This document shows positions 35,682 through 45,261 of a DNA stretch of 64,000 nucleotides, one piece after another. Each line of letters begins with the position of its first letter. Within the stretch, counting starts at the first letter, position 1. Position numbers and translations under genes: made by a program. Origin of the DNA: CAIVVT01 sp963757265 (GTDB lineage Bacteria > Acidobacteriota > Terriglobia > Bryobacterales > Bryobacteraceae); the NCBI GenBank assembly GCA_963757265.1, contig CAVWRA010000006.1, positions 1,798,001-1,862,000 on the forward strand. The letters run 5' to 3'. A model generated the notes under the pieces. That model made no database searches. It saw nothing but the letters and a program-made list of their open reading frames with translations, and was not told the DNA's origin.

Positions 35682-36593
35682 TCAGGCCACGGGGGAGACT
35701 GCCCCTTGCACCGGCTCTTGATAATCCGGCCGCACTTTCCACTTCACTGGAAGGAGCCGGGCCAGAAGACGAATGGCCCCGCCCACATAACGCACTTTGC
35801 CGCTGTCGAGCCTGAGCCTCGCCAAAAAGAAACTCACGATCCCGCGCCAGCCGTACACCCTGCGGTACAGCGCTCTATGCTTCCAACACGACCTGAGATG
35901 TCCGGCAAACATCCGCCAGGGCCGCCTTGTCAGGCTGGCGTGGCCTTGCCGGCGGATGCTGGTCAGCGGTTCGGGAATGCTTTCGATCCGGTATCCGGCG
36001 GCGGCGCATCGAATCTGGAATTCGTGGTCCTCGGCGCGACGAAACCGCGGATCGAAGCCTCCCAGGTCCCGCATCACGTCCGCACGGATCAGGAGGCTCG
36101 GGATCAGCACCTCGCCGAACTGCTGGAGGGCCTGTGCCAACGTCAGTAGTCTGGGCTTCTGGTCAAAGACCCGCTCAGAACCGTTGGCGTAGAATGCACG
36201 CATCGCGGTGTGGATCGCGGCGCAGCTGGGGTGATCGCGCATGTATCGGGCCTGGATTTCGAGTTTTGTGGGCTCCCAGATGTCGTCGCTATCCAGAAAG
36301 GCAATGAAGCGGCCCCGCGCCCGCTGGATCCCTTCGTTGCGAGCCGTTGCCACACCCATGTTCGTCGGCAGATCGACGATGGTGCAAACGCCCGCGTAGC
36401 GGTCGAGGTAGCGGCGCGACGATTCGCGAGAACCGTCGTTGACAATGATGATTTCAAGCGGCTGGAGGGTCTGCGCGAGGACGGATTGAATCGCATCGTC
36501 TATGAATTGCTCGCGGTTGTAATAAGGAATGACGGCCGAAATGTCGCTGCCCGCTGGCGTGGTCACCGCTTCATCCCCCGATCTGCGCGTCAT
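35682..36593 (-). CDS. GT2 family glycosyltransferase, array copy 4
   Basis: 303 residues. DISAVIPYYNREQFIDDAIQ, FIAFLDSDDIWEPTK (a DSDD in place of DDDD), GGFDPRF and RAEDHEFQ. It is the promoter-proximal gene of the minus-strand pair with copy 3. Its 3' end is the sequence from which the remnants at 30.4 and 31.9 kb derive or with which they share origin. The start could also be a few codons later; no clear ribosome site was found. Confidence 0.9.
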   Translation of the reverse strand: MTRRSGDEAVTTPAGSDISAVIPYYNREQFIDDAIQSVLAQTLQPLEIIIVNDGSRESSRRYLDRYAGVCTIVDLPTNMGVATARNEGIQRARGRFIAFLDSDDIWEPTKLEIQARYMRDHPSCAAIHTAMRAFYANGSERVFDQKPRLLTLAQALQQFGEVLIPSLLIRADVMRDLGGFDPRFRRAEDHEFQIRCAAAGYRIESIPEPLTSIRRQGHASLTRRPWRMFAGHLRSCWKHRALYRRVYGWRGIVSFFLARLRLDSGKVRYVGGAIRLLARLLPVKWKVRPDYQEPVQGAVSPVA

Positions 36594-36809
36594 GATAACA
36601 ATCCTTCGACGGAGAAGGCCACGGGATGGTCCGCGCCTGTTTCGGCTACACGATGGCGCTCACGCGCCGCGGACGGAACCGCGGCAGCGCCGGAGGAATC
36701 CCGTGATCTCCCTATGATAGAGCATGTTCGCCGCGGATCGCAGGGTGAAATGGACCGCGGGGGCGGCGCTTTGGGCCACGGGGACAGGCACGGGCCGGAA
36801 GGCCATGGA

Positions 36810-36837
36810 TTGACCGGCGCGGCCGTTGGGCTACAAT
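36810..36837 (+). promoter_or_regulatory. Sigma-70 promoter of tRNA-Arg
   Basis: TTGACC at 36810-36815 and TACAAT at 36832-36837, 16 bases apart, ending 11 bases before the tRNA. It is the clearest standard promoter in the window and calibrates what the housekeeping sigma of this organism prefers. Confidence 0.8.
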
Positions 36838-36848
36838 GAGAACGGTAC

Positions 36849-36925
36849 GCGCCCGTAGCTCAGCTGGATAGAGCGTTTGCCTCCGGAGCAAAAGGTCGGG
36901 CGTTCGAATCGCCCCGGGCGTACCA
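36849..36925 (+). tRNA. tRNA-Arg (anticodon CCG)
   Basis: 77 bases including an encoded CCA end. The acceptor stem GCGCCCG pairs with CGGGCGT (one G-T pair), the D arm is GCTCAGCTGGATAGAGC, the anticodon arm is TTTGC-CTCCGGA-GCAAA with anticodon CCG reading CGG, and the T arm is GGGCG-TTCGAAT-CGCCC. It marks the right edge of the polysaccharide island, a common integration site for islands, although I found no second copy of the tRNA 3' end to prove integration. Confidence 0.96.
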
Positions 36926-37035
36926 CTTTTCTATCACTTACGGCCCTTCCTCCCGCTCGCGACGCCCCAAAAACCTTTTGCTCGGCTAGGTTATTGTCCA
37001 CGTATTGTCCATTTCGTCCGCGCGGTCCCCATCTA

Positions 37036-38153
37036 GTGGCCTGTCGCAGAGTAACTATTACTACGCTGGCGGCATCTTTTCTATGTGCCCTTCACTGCCG
37101 AACCGCTCCAACTATCCGAAGAACAACGAGCTGATCTGAACGAGATTGCGCAATTCCGTTCCCTTCCGGCCGGATTTGTGTTTCGCGCCAAGCTGATTCT
37201 GATGCTGGCCGATGGAGTGTCGTTCGCGGTCATCAAAGATCGATTGCAGACCACCGCGCCAACGATTTCTCGCTGGAAACAGCGTTTTGTTGAGGATGGA
37301 CTGGAAGGGCTGGACACCTATCATCCGGGACAACCGGCGGTGGTGCTGACGCCCGCCCTGCGGGCCAAGATTCTGGCGGTGACACGCAGAAAACCGAAAG
37401 ACGGTTCCTCTCACTGGAGTTGCCGCAAGCTGGCCGCTGCGATCCACGTGAGCAAGGACATGGTGCATCGGGTATGGCGGGAAGCGGGATTGAAGCCTCA
37501 CCGCCTGGAACGCTACATGGCCAGCGACGATCCGGACTTCGAACGCAAAGCCGCCGATGTCATCGGGCTCTATCTGAACCCGCCGCAGCATGCGGCCGTC
37601 TTCTGTGTAGATGAAAAGACCGCGATTCAAGCGCTCGATCGTTTGGACCCCGTGTTGCCGCTCTCTCCGGGTCGCGCTGAGCGCCACGGGTTCGAGTATT
37701 ATCGCCATGGCACGCTGTCGCTCTACGCTGCGCTGGACACCAAAACCGGACGAGTGCATGGGAAAACGGCGGCCCGCCACACCAGTGCCGACTTCGTGGA
37801 TTTCCTCGGAGAGGTGGTGGCGCAGTGCCGGCCGAAGCAGGAGATCCACATCATTCTCGACAATCTCTCGGCCCACAAGACCCAAGCCGTTCGAGATTTT
37901 CTGGAAGCGCATCTCGCAGGTGCGCCTGCATTTCACACCGACGTATTCCTCGTGGCTCAATCAGGTCGAGATCTGGTTCGCAAAAATCGAGCGCGACGTC
38001 ATTGCTCGTGGCGTGTTCACCTCGGTACCCGATCTAGCTCGCAAGCTGCGCCGCTACATCAACGCCTATTCTGCAAACGCTCAGCCCATTCGTTGGAAAT
38101 ACTCAGATGTCACCCGCCGCATCCGTAGTAACGATCTGGCTGCGACAGGCCAC
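37036..38153 (+). mobile_element. IS630-family insertion sequence
   Basis: 1118 bp bounded by TA at 37034-37035 and 38154-38155, the target duplication of this family. The terminal inverted repeats begin GTGGCCTGTCGCAG; about 14 bases are perfect, followed by 16 partly matching ones ending TTACTACG (left) against its complement CGTAGTAA (right). It carries one transposase gene with a frameshift. It inserted just 3' of tRNA-Arg. Confidence 0.9.
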
Positions 38154-38156
38154 TAG
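37085..38156 (+). pseudogene. IS630 transposase, frameshifted before the last catalytic residue
   Basis: The first frame gives an N-terminal helix-turn-helix (VIKDRLQTTAPTISRWKQRF), the first Asp in FCVDEKTAIQ and the second in IILDNLSAHKTQ. The third acidic residue (NQVEIWFAKIERD) is in the next frame, reached by removing one base near 37914; the join then reads LEAHPQVRLHFTPTYSSWLN. So the DDE triad is split. Read in the second frame, the stop TAG is formed by the target TA plus one flanking G. No slippery heptamer is obvious, so decay or a sequence error is likelier than programmed shifting. Confidence 0.85.
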
Positions 38157-38222
38157 TCAGCTGACTCTTCCTGAGTGAGAGCGTGGTTGGCCGGGACGAT
38201 GATTTCATCCTTGAATGGCCGT

Positions 38223-39887
38223 CTAGTGCAGGTGGGTTGATGCCCAGTCATCCTCCGTGCAGTTATCGAACGCTTGGTTGAGGTCGTTGATCAAATCGTT
38301 CAAAGAGCTGTAAGTGAAACCGATCGGCAGAGCCCCGCCCGCTAATGCCTGATTGGCGATCGCCAGGATTTGGGCGACGGTCGAGCCGTCCAATGACGTG
38401 CCTGTCCCGCTCAGGGTCAGCGAGCCCAAATGGTAAAAGGTTACGTTCAACTCGAGCGCTAACACCTGGCCAGCAAATACTCCAGCACTCGTACGCGCAG
38501 TGGGGTTGGTGGCACTGGCGTTCAGGGCATCAGGAGGTCCGCCTTGCGGAAGGAAGTTCTGGATGGCCAAGGCGCTGGTAAAGGTCAGCGAGTAGGGCGA
38601 CCCGCCGATCGTTACACCGGCGGGAAACGCGCTGCCAAAGTTGGCCTTAAGAAACGCACCAGGGTTCTGGCCGTGAGGCTTGGAGCCCCAACCGCCTTGC
38701 GTAACGCTGCAGCCGCTGAACAAGGTGACCGGACAGGAGATGATGGCCGCGCCCTCCTGATCCACGCCGGGCGGCGTGGTGAACTGCACGAACGTGGAGT
38801 ACGTCGATCCCGATTTCGCGAAGTCGTCGATCGCCCCATCATATTCGTCTTGAACCAGCATGTGGCCGGCCGGAACGGTGAATTTCGCCAGTGGAACTCC
38901 AACGATGTTTGCGGTGTAGCTGAAGTCGCGGCCCAAAGCAAACGCCGACTCGGAGTCCAGCACTGAGATGAAATACGGATACGCGGTGCCGTTCACCGTG
39001 AATGTGCAGAGATTCGAAGGAACAAAGTTGATCGACTCGCCATTCGACGAAATTGCCCCAGTGACTGAGTTATAGGCTGTGCAGCCGGCTCCGGAGCATC
39101 CCGGCGGCCCGAACGCCCACACGCCGTAATTGGTGCTTCCGCCAATGTTGTCCGTCTGCCCGAAGAGCCAGCCTGCGTGAAGCCCGCCGTCGAACCCGGG
39201 CGGAGCGACCTGCAGGGATTCGAATACTGTGTTTGGATCGCCGGTCGGGTTGGGGATAGTTGTGACGACGGCTCCCGTGCTATTGATCACCGTGACGCCG
39301 ACGGCCCCGCCCAGCAGCAGGTTGTAATTCCACGTGCCTTGGTTATCGAAGCCCAGCCCGGAGTGGCCGCCGAAGTAGGGGGAGCCCCCCTGCGGCAACA
39401 CTCCCGGATAGGTGCCAAAAAGTGTCCCGGCGTGTGGGGCGGCACCCGTGGCCGGGAACCGGTAGACGTCAACCGAAGTAAAGTCGCCCGGGTGCGCCGT
39501 GGCGACGAAGACGTCGCGGCTGGTCCAGCCGTTGGATCCGCTCGGAGAGATGGCGATGTAATTTTCGTAGCACGTCGGAGTTGTGCCGTCGAACGGGATA
39601 TCAGGTAGCGTCCCGAAGAGCGTGACGCTCCCATCACCATTCAGTTGGAGGATCTCGCGCGGGCTGAAGCCTCCCGCGGTGAGGGGCTCCTGGCAAAACG
39701 GGTGTGTGAAGACCACCAGATTGGGGGTCGCGGCGATGCCGACGAACTGAGCCCCAGGGCTCCCATTAACCAACAGGTTGACATTGGCCGGAAGTTGGCC
39801 CCATGCGTTGACCGTGAGCAACAGCAATGGGACCATCAAGGTCAACCCGTGGCTGTAGCTCTTGTTTATCCCAGACAGTATTCTCAT
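38223..39887 (-). CDS. Large secreted protein with a CSVTQGGWG C-terminal domain
   Basis: 554 residues with a signal peptide (TLMVPLLLLTVNAWGQ). The first 400 residues look like a beta-propeller or sandwich (HSGLGFDNQGTWNYNLLLGG) without catalytic motifs. From about residue 405 comes a domain seen in other secreted acidobacterial and myxobacterial proteins: CSVTQGGWGSKPHGQNPGAF, then FTSALAIQNFLPQGGPPDAL and ASATNPTARTSAGVFAGQVL. Role unknown; surface or adhesion is a guess. It lies 66 bases from the IS630 element. Confidence 0.72.
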   Translation of the reverse strand: MRILSGINKSYSHGLTLMVPLLLLTVNAWGQLPANVNLLVNGSPGAQFVGIAATPNLVVFTHPFCQEPLTAGGFSPREILQLNGDGSVTLFGTLPDIPFDGTTPTCYENYIAISPSGSNGWTSRDVFVATAHPGDFTSVDVYRFPATGAAPHAGTLFGTYPGVLPQGGSPYFGGHSGLGFDNQGTWNYNLLLGGAVGVTVINSTGAVVTTIPNPTGDPNTVFESLQVAPPGFDGGLHAGWLFGQTDNIGGSTNYGVWAFGPPGCSGAGCTAYNSVTGAISSNGESINFVPSNLCTFTVNGTAYPYFISVLDSESAFALGRDFSYTANIVGVPLAKFTVPAGHMLVQDEYDGAIDDFAKSGSTYSTFVQFTTPPGVDQEGAAIISCPVTLFSGCSVTQGGWGSKPHGQNPGAFLKANFGSAFPAGVTIGGSPYSLTFTSALAIQNFLPQGGPPDALNASATNPTARTSAGVFAGQVLALELNVTFYHLGSLTLSGTGTSLDGSTVAQILAIANQALAGGALPIGFTYSSLNDLINDLNQAFDNCTEDDWASTHLH

Positions 39888-40795
39888 TTTTTACTCCTCG
39901 CTCCCTCTACGCCGCTATGGCACGCTGCCATTAATCTTGACGGATGTGAACAGTTGGAGTCAAGAATCATCAATGTTCGGGTATTCGCATGGGGCATTCC
40001 CGACCCCGAGCCAGCGAACGCCAACCTTTGGCAGCCCGAGGGAACGGCGGGAAGCAATTGCGCTTTCCGGCTGGGTTTCCTTATAGTTCTCATCTTGTTG
40101 CTGATCTTGAATCCCATGTCTCCCCCTGATCTGTCGCCCCGGGGCCCGGAACCTTCTGAAACACATCGGAGGGCTATCATACGCCCTTTCCCGGCCTCTC
40201 CGACCCTTTCCGACGCATCTAGGTTAGGTTACGGGAAAGGGTTCTGTGGGGCAGAAAATGACCCACGTCGGCTTATACTTGAATGTGAGGAATCAAGCGG
40301 CTTGCAAGCATTGGTTGGTGCCATTCCGGCCCCGCGACCTGTCCTTCCGCAGCCTGCTAGACCGCTTGCCGAGCGAAAGGGCGGAGGGGGTGCGAACTGG
40401 GAGGGAGATCCGCATCGCCCGCCCGTCTTCACGCGGTGGCCGCGAAAGGAGAAACTCAGCCGCCGTGAACCAGTTGGAATCGCGGCTGGCCCGCCGCGGC
40501 GTCCGCCGCGCTGCAATCTAGCGCCGCGCGCCGGGCAGGCTCCGCTCAGAACTGCTCGTCGCGTATTTTCGCTCCGTCTTCGCCGGCCGCCAATGCGAGC
40601 GCCGGCTTGGTTCGTTCTGCCATGCGCCAAATACCCGCTTGGGAAGGGGCAGTTGTAGGTTGAACAGGAGCAGGGAGTCCAAAGTCGAGTTCCAGGTCAG
40701 TATGAAGGCTGGGCCAAGCATCAGTCAGTCAAAGCTGGGGCTGGGCTGTGTGACACGAAAGCTATTCCTGTGAGGACTCTCGAGACTAGCCAGAC
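39888..40795. other. Gene-poor stretch of about 900 bases
   Basis: Short frames here have no recognisable domain, poor starts and low-complexity Arg/Pro content. The last 150 bases hold the promoter/leader module at 40652-40695. I see no RNA gene or insertion sequence end. Confidence 0.5.
40652..40695 (+). promoter_or_regulatory. Promoter/leader hairpin module, copy A
   Basis: GTTGTAGGTTGAACAGGAGC followed by AGGGAGTCCAAAGTCGAGTT CC. It matches the other copies in the TGTAGG(C/T)TGAAC block and the GGGAGTCC arm; the right arm is weaker. It lies about 100 bases before the GT4 gene on the same strand. Confidence 0.55.
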
Positions 40796-42079
40796 ATGAG
40801 AAGACCGGTCAACCAGTGGCGAGCGCACCTCTACACCGAAGGCCGTGTGCCTGGGCCCAACATCTCCGGCCCAAGTCTGGTTATCGGCTCACAGGCGCAG
40901 GCGCTTCTCGATCTTGGATTTGAGGCTGAGGTTGTGGTCCTCCGGACGCGACATCATCACCCTGCGCAGCCGAGCGCCCACTTCAGCGATGTCCCGCATA
41001 CCTTTCTTGATTGCGTGAAGGTGGGAGCGCCTTCGTACGCCCGCGGCGCCTACTGGATCGGGTGGCCGCGCGACCTTGCGTGGCGGCAATTGTACCCTGC
41101 GCGACAGCTGCTAATCCGTGAGGTGAAAGCCAGAATTCGCCGTGATCCGAAGTCGCTACATTTGTTCAACTATTTGGCGGTAGCGAATGTGATCCCCAGC
41201 CTCCCGACGCGATTCGCTATTTATACAGCTCTCGACATTGAGAGCGATCTGGTGGCCCGCAGCCTGACCCTCGATCAACGAGTTGAAATGCGTGGGGCCA
41301 AAGGCTGGGAGCGGCGCAGGCTGAATCGAATGCGCTGGGTAGAAAGTGAGGCCGCCCGCTGCAGCGGCCTTGTTCTGTGCGTCTCCGAGAGCGAGGCAAG
41401 GCAAATCCGTGACGAATGGAACGTCCCCCATGCCGCGTACCTGCCCATCAGCATTCCGTTCGCCGAGATGCCGCCTCCCGTGGGTCGGTGGATGCCAGAC
41501 GGCGTGCTGCGCCTAGTGCACTTTGGCTTGGTGGATCACCTCCCCACGTACCTGTCCCTAGAGGTGTTGCTGACGCAGGTTCTTCCTCTCCTCGGCCCAG
41601 AGGCGCTGTCCCGCCTGCAGCTCGAAGTCGTGGGCAAGTTCGCCCCGGAATCCCCTCGGAACCGGAGGCTGCTCGAGATGGCGCGGCCCTATCCGCAGGT
41701 GAAATTCTCAGGTTTCGTCGAGGACATCCGCGCAGCGTACAGCCGCAGCGACCTGCAAGTTATTGCCGCCACCGAAGCCACCGGCTTGCGGACCCGAATT
41801 ATCGAGTCGTGGGCCTACGGGCTTTCAGTCCTCTCGACAACCGTCGGCGCAGGCGGTGTGGAGGGTCTCGACCCGGGCCGCAACATTATGATTGCCGACG
41901 ATCCCCGCGAATTCGCCGGTCATCTGACCGCTTTTCTGCTTCACCCCGGGCGTTTGTCCGAGATTGCCGCTGCCGCGCGCCAGACCTACGACGCGAGATA
42001 TAGCCGCGATCAGGTCGCAGCCACCTTGAGGGAGCTACTGAACAGGCATTTCGGCGCGGATGTGCCCGCGGCGCCGTGA
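40796..42079 (+). CDS. GT4-family glycosyltransferase
   Basis: 427 residues, GT-B fold. N-terminal acceptor half (NISGPSLVIGSQAQALLDLG). The C-terminal donor half has LVHFGLVDHLPTYLSLEVLL, the strand LQLEVVGKFAPESPRNRRLL, VKFSGFVEDIRAAYSRSDLQ and the E-loop TGLRTRIIESWAYGLSVLST. Expected to use a nucleotide sugar on the cytoplasmic face. It is 4 kb away from the island, on the far side of the IS, and may have been part of it. It is preceded by copy A of the repeated promoter module. Confidence 0.82.
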   Translation: MRRPVNQWRAHLYTEGRVPGPNISGPSLVIGSQAQALLDLGFEAEVVVLRTRHHHPAQPSAHFSDVPHTFLDCVKVGAPSYARGAYWIGWPRDLAWRQLYPARQLLIREVKARIRRDPKSLHLFNYLAVANVIPSLPTRFAIYTALDIESDLVARSLTLDQRVEMRGAKGWERRRLNRMRWVESEAARCSGLVLCVSESEARQIRDEWNVPHAAYLPISIPFAEMPPPVGRWMPDGVLRLVHFGLVDHLPTYLSLEVLLTQVLPLLGPEALSRLQLEVVGKFAPESPRNRRLLEMARPYPQVKFSGFVEDIRAAYSRSDLQVIAATEATGLRTRIIESWAYGLSVLSTTVGAGGVEGLDPGRNIMIADDPREFAGHLTAFLLHPGRLSEIAAAARQTYDARYSRDQVAATLRELLNRHFGADVPAAP

Positions 42080-42641
42080 ACGATTGATTTCAATCGGAAT
42101 CTCCATCTGTAGGAACGGCCAGCCGTGGTGTTTCCGGACATTAGATGACCTGGGAGGGCGTTCAACCAGTTCTTGCCGGTATTGGAACGGAAGATCGAAC
42201 TGCGTCCGAATGGCCGATCGGAAGCTGCCCAGCACCATCTTCGAGACGCCCGCCCTTGCCCGAATGCTACCGATATTGACCCTTATCGCTCCTGGCGAGG
42301 AGCAACCCATCTGCGAGTGTTGCGCTTACACTCCGCAAGTGCCCATAGGGGCGTTTCCTGTCTCCAATTGCGTCCTAGGGGCGCAACTTGTGAACTCAGA
42401 GTGGGTTCAGATCGACAACTCATCGCGATAAGCTGGCGGAGTGCGAGGGCTGAATCGAGAGCCCGCCACATTGACCACGACTTCTCGATGTGCCCGGGAT
42501 GAGCATCAAACGATATGGCGCATTACATCTCGGGCTGGCGACAGTACGAACCTGTCGTCATGCCGGCGTGAATTGACCGTACTCGTCGCGGTGTCAGAGC
42601 GTTCATCAGGTCAGTTCCACCCGGACTGAAGGAGAGCAACG
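42080..42641. other. Gene-poor stretch of about 560 bases
   Basis: No frame here has a recognisable domain or a good start. The only signal is the ribosome binding site GAAGGAGAG at 42628-42636 of the following gene. Confidence 0.5.
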
Positions 42642-44516
42642 ATGCAGAACAGTCTCATCTATCAGAATCCCCCGTCGCGAAGAGGCTTCATTCGAGCGGG
42701 CGGCGGCACAATGGGCCTGATGCTCGCGTCAGGCTTCGTCATGGCGCGAGGACGGCGAACTGAGTCCCAGGCCGTAGTAGCCTTGGCGTCGCAGCCTCCC
42801 GCGCCCGAATGGACGAAGGACCTGATCATCTACGAAATCGCGACCAGGGGCTTCACTTCACCGCACGGTCCCGAGTCCGGCACCTTCCACAGTCTCAAAG
42901 AAAAACTGCCATACCTGCAGGAACTCGGCATCACCGGTATCTGGCTGGCCGGCCACTCCTGGGCCCAGCCTCGTTACTATTACAATGTCTGGTCGCAGTA
43001 TTCGAATATCGATCCCGAGAAAATCGAACCCTCTCTGGGCAACCCTGAAGGGTTCCATTCACTGATTCGCGAGGCGCACGGGCACGGCATTCGGGTTTTC
43101 CTGGACGTCCATGAGCACGGCGTCCATCCCAACAGTCCTTTGCTCGGAGATCATCCGCGGTGGTTTCGGACGCCGGTTCACGATAAGAGCGTGGAAGAAT
43201 TTGATTGGTTTGGAGGTCACACGGATCTCGACGACTGGTGGGTCGAGATATGGACGAACTGTGTCACGCGCTATGAAGTGGACGGATTTCGCATCGACCT
43301 TGGTATGGTCCGTCCGGACCTGTGGGCCAGAATCCGGCAGAACGCCGCCGCGGCGGGTCATCCCATCGTCATCTTTGAGGAGCACCACTCGCCGATCCCC
43401 GGCGTCAGCGACTTTGAGCAGCCGTGGGACAATACGCTGACTGATAATCAGTCCGGCAAACTGAATGAGCTATTGGCTCAGAACGTCCCGGAATATTACG
43501 ATCAAAAATTCGGCAGGGCCGGAGAATACCGCGTCGGGATCCGCTATGCGGACGGGAGCACCGCCGAGGGCCGCACGGGCGGAGGCAAGGGCACCTTGTC
43601 CGTGCGCGTCGACGGCCTGAGAGCCGACAGAACCAGCCGCAGACAGGGCGACGATCATCTGGATGGAATCGCCGACGTCTGCCTGGCGCTGGAAAACCTC
43701 AGCGACAAGCAGATCGAGAACGTCACCGTCGTGGACGGTTGGCGCGGCTTCTGGCAGATGCGGTCTAACGGCGGGCGTCTGCTGGTGTTGGAAGGGAAGC
43801 CGCCATCCGCCCAGATTTTCCTGGCCACGCTGGGACATGGTTGGCCCTCGATTCAACTCAGTTGTCATGACAACGGCTGGGACGGATTTCCATTGGACGC
43901 GAGCCCGTATGCAGCTCAGGGTAGCCGGGCTTTGTTCGGCTATTCCTTCCTTTTCACCGGGATGATCCCGATCTTTTTCTCGGGCGAGGAGTTCGACGCT
44001 ACCTTCCGACCCATCCCGTGGTTGTCCCCACACTATTTAGGGGACCAGGACGCCGGCAAGGGCCGATGGCTATACGGATGCATGCTTGACTGGGAGGAAC
44101 TTAACCAGCCCGAACACCGCGCGATGTTTGAAGATGTGCAGGCCATGATTGTTCTTCGTAAGCGCGAAGCTGACATCCTAGCAGTGCTGCCTGACCGGGA
44201 AGAGCCCAAACTGGCCGCAGTACCTTATGAGGGGAGTGTTCCTGCGCCGGTACCATACATACGATGGAATGACCACGGCGCGATCCTCGTTGCCGCGAAC
44301 CGGAACAGCAGTGAAGAGGCTCATCTGAAGATGCGAATTCCACTCCGTGAGATTGGCCTGGCAGGACACGGCCGTTACAAAGTCACTGAATTGTGGCCCG
44401 GCGCCGAAGCCGTCATTCACCTGGAAAGCGAATTGGCTGGCCTCGCTTGCAAGGTCAAGCGCGACAGGATCCGAGGGGGTGGTCTGCGTATACTCAAAAT
44501 CGAGCCGAGTTCCTGA
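42642..44516 (+). CDS. Tat-exported alpha-amylase-family (GH13-like) enzyme
   Basis: 624 residues with GAAGGAGAG well placed before the ATG. A Tat-type signal (PSRRGFIRAGGGTMGLML) is followed by a TIM barrel: LIIYEIATRGFTSPHG, LPYLQELGITGIWLAGHSW, GIRVFLDVHEHGVHPNSPL, the nucleophile Asp219 in VDGFRIDLG and the acid/base Glu246 or Glu247 in IFEEHHSP. A beta domain with a Trp-rich insertion (GWRGFWQMRSNGGR) and a C-terminal sandwich follow. It would act on alpha-glucans or related sugars outside the cytoplasm; specificity is not readable. The last usual catalytic Asp was not confidently located. Confidence 0.8.
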   Translation: MQNSLIYQNPPSRRGFIRAGGGTMGLMLASGFVMARGRRTESQAVVALASQPPAPEWTKDLIIYEIATRGFTSPHGPESGTFHSLKEKLPYLQELGITGIWLAGHSWAQPRYYYNVWSQYSNIDPEKIEPSLGNPEGFHSLIREAHGHGIRVFLDVHEHGVHPNSPLLGDHPRWFRTPVHDKSVEEFDWFGGHTDLDDWWVEIWTNCVTRYEVDGFRIDLGMVRPDLWARIRQNAAAAGHPIVIFEEHHSPIPGVSDFEQPWDNTLTDNQSGKLNELLAQNVPEYYDQKFGRAGEYRVGIRYADGSTAEGRTGGGKGTLSVRVDGLRADRTSRRQGDDHLDGIADVCLALENLSDKQIENVTVVDGWRGFWQMRSNGGRLLVLEGKPPSAQIFLATLGHGWPSIQLSCHDNGWDGFPLDASPYAAQGSRALFGYSFLFTGMIPIFFSGEEFDATFRPIPWLSPHYLGDQDAGKGRWLYGCMLDWEELNQPEHRAMFEDVQAMIVLRKREADILAVLPDREEPKLAAVPYEGSVPAPVPYIRWNDHGAILVAANRNSSEEAHLKMRIPLREIGLAGHGRYKVTELWPGAEAVIHLESELAGLACKVKRDRIRGGGLRILKIEPSS

Positions 44517-44572
44517 ACCGTTTCTGTTCCAGGGTTCAGGCCTGCGGAAACGATAAGGCGGGTTAGCGGCTT

Positions 44573-44616
44573 GGTGTAGGCTGAACGGGAGCCGGGAGTC
44601 TGGAATGAGAATCCCG
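44573..44616 (+). promoter_or_regulatory. Promoter/leader hairpin module, copy B
   Basis: GGTGTAGGCTGAACGGGAGC then CGGGAGTCTGGAATGAGAAT and CCCG. The arms CGGGAGTCT and AGAATCCCG pair at 8 of 9 positions. TAGGCT may be a -10 element, which would put the hairpin at the 5' end of the transcript. It is 28 bases before the CPBP gene start. Confidence 0.65.
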
Positions 44617-44643
44617 ATCGTGCATTTCTTCTTTTGAAGAACT

Positions 44644-45261
44644 GTGGCCCGCAAGCTTGCCATCCTGGAACCGGTCGTGGTCTACGCCCTGATAATCGCC
44701 TACATCTGGGGAGTGCGTGATCTGTACCGCAACTTCTGGATAGTGATCCTGGCTTTGATGCTGCTTTCGCACGTGCTGCATCGTGAGACCGCCGCCAGCT
44801 TGGGATTTGGACTTCGCAACCTGTGCGACTGCGTGCGGGAACTACTGCCCGCATTGACGGTGCTTGCGCTGGTGCTGCTATCCGGAGGCATTCTCTTGCG
44901 CACCGTCAGACAGATCGGCTTTGAGCGTGCGGTTCTCTCGTTGGCTGCCTACCTGCCGTGGGGGTTGGCACAGCAGTACGCATTGAACGGCTACTTCCTG
45001 AACCGCTTCGACGCGCTGATGTCGCGGCGCGTGGCTCCGTTGGTAGCGGCAGCAGCGCTCTCTTGCGCCCACGCTCCGAACTGGTTCCTGATGGGTGTCA
45101 CATTCGTATTCGGTTATTGCTCTGCGCGCATATACCAACGCTATTCGAATCTGTATTTTCTGGGCTTGGCCCACGCCACAGTGGGTTATCTGCTTTTCCT
45201 GGTCGTTCCGGATTCCATAAGCCACCACCTCAGAGTCGGGCCGGCATGGTTCAAATGGTAG
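44644..45261 (+). CDS. CPBP-family intramembrane protein, glutamates replaced by glutamines
   Basis: 205 residues from GTG 44644 with six or so helices. It matches the CPBP/CAAX-protease (ABI) family: LPWGLAQQYALNGYFLNRF in the position of the EExxxR motif, SCAHAPNWFLMGVTFVFGY for the FxxxH/N motif, and LAHATVGYLLFL for the final HxxxN/B motif. The usual catalytic Glu-Glu is Gln-Gln here, so protease activity is doubtful; some acidobacterial members share this. It is preceded closely by copy B of the repeated promoter module. Confidence 0.75.
   Translation: MARKLAILEPVVVYALIIAYIWGVRDLYRNFWIVILALMLLSHVLHRETAASLGFGLRNLCDCVRELLPALTVLALVLLSGGILLRTVRQIGFERAVLSLAAYLPWGLAQQYALNGYFLNRFDALMSRRVAPLVAAAALSCAHAPNWFLMGVTFVFGYCSARIYQRYSNLYFLGLAHATVGYLLFLVVPDSISHHLRVGPAWFKW

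Noticed and set aside
36926..37033. Integrase or attachment site just after the tRNA
   Set aside because: Only a short repeated ATTGTCC is present; no second tRNA end found.
37880..37930. Programmed frameshift in the transposase
   Set aside because: Would need a +1 shift and no slippery sequence or stop context was seen; a simple inserted base fits better.
40246..40521. 91-residue plus frame in the gap before GT4
   Set aside because: Arg/Ser-rich and without a ribosome site; not convincing.
42060..42431. 123-residue frame after GT4
   Set aside because: Overlaps the GT4 end and shows no domain.
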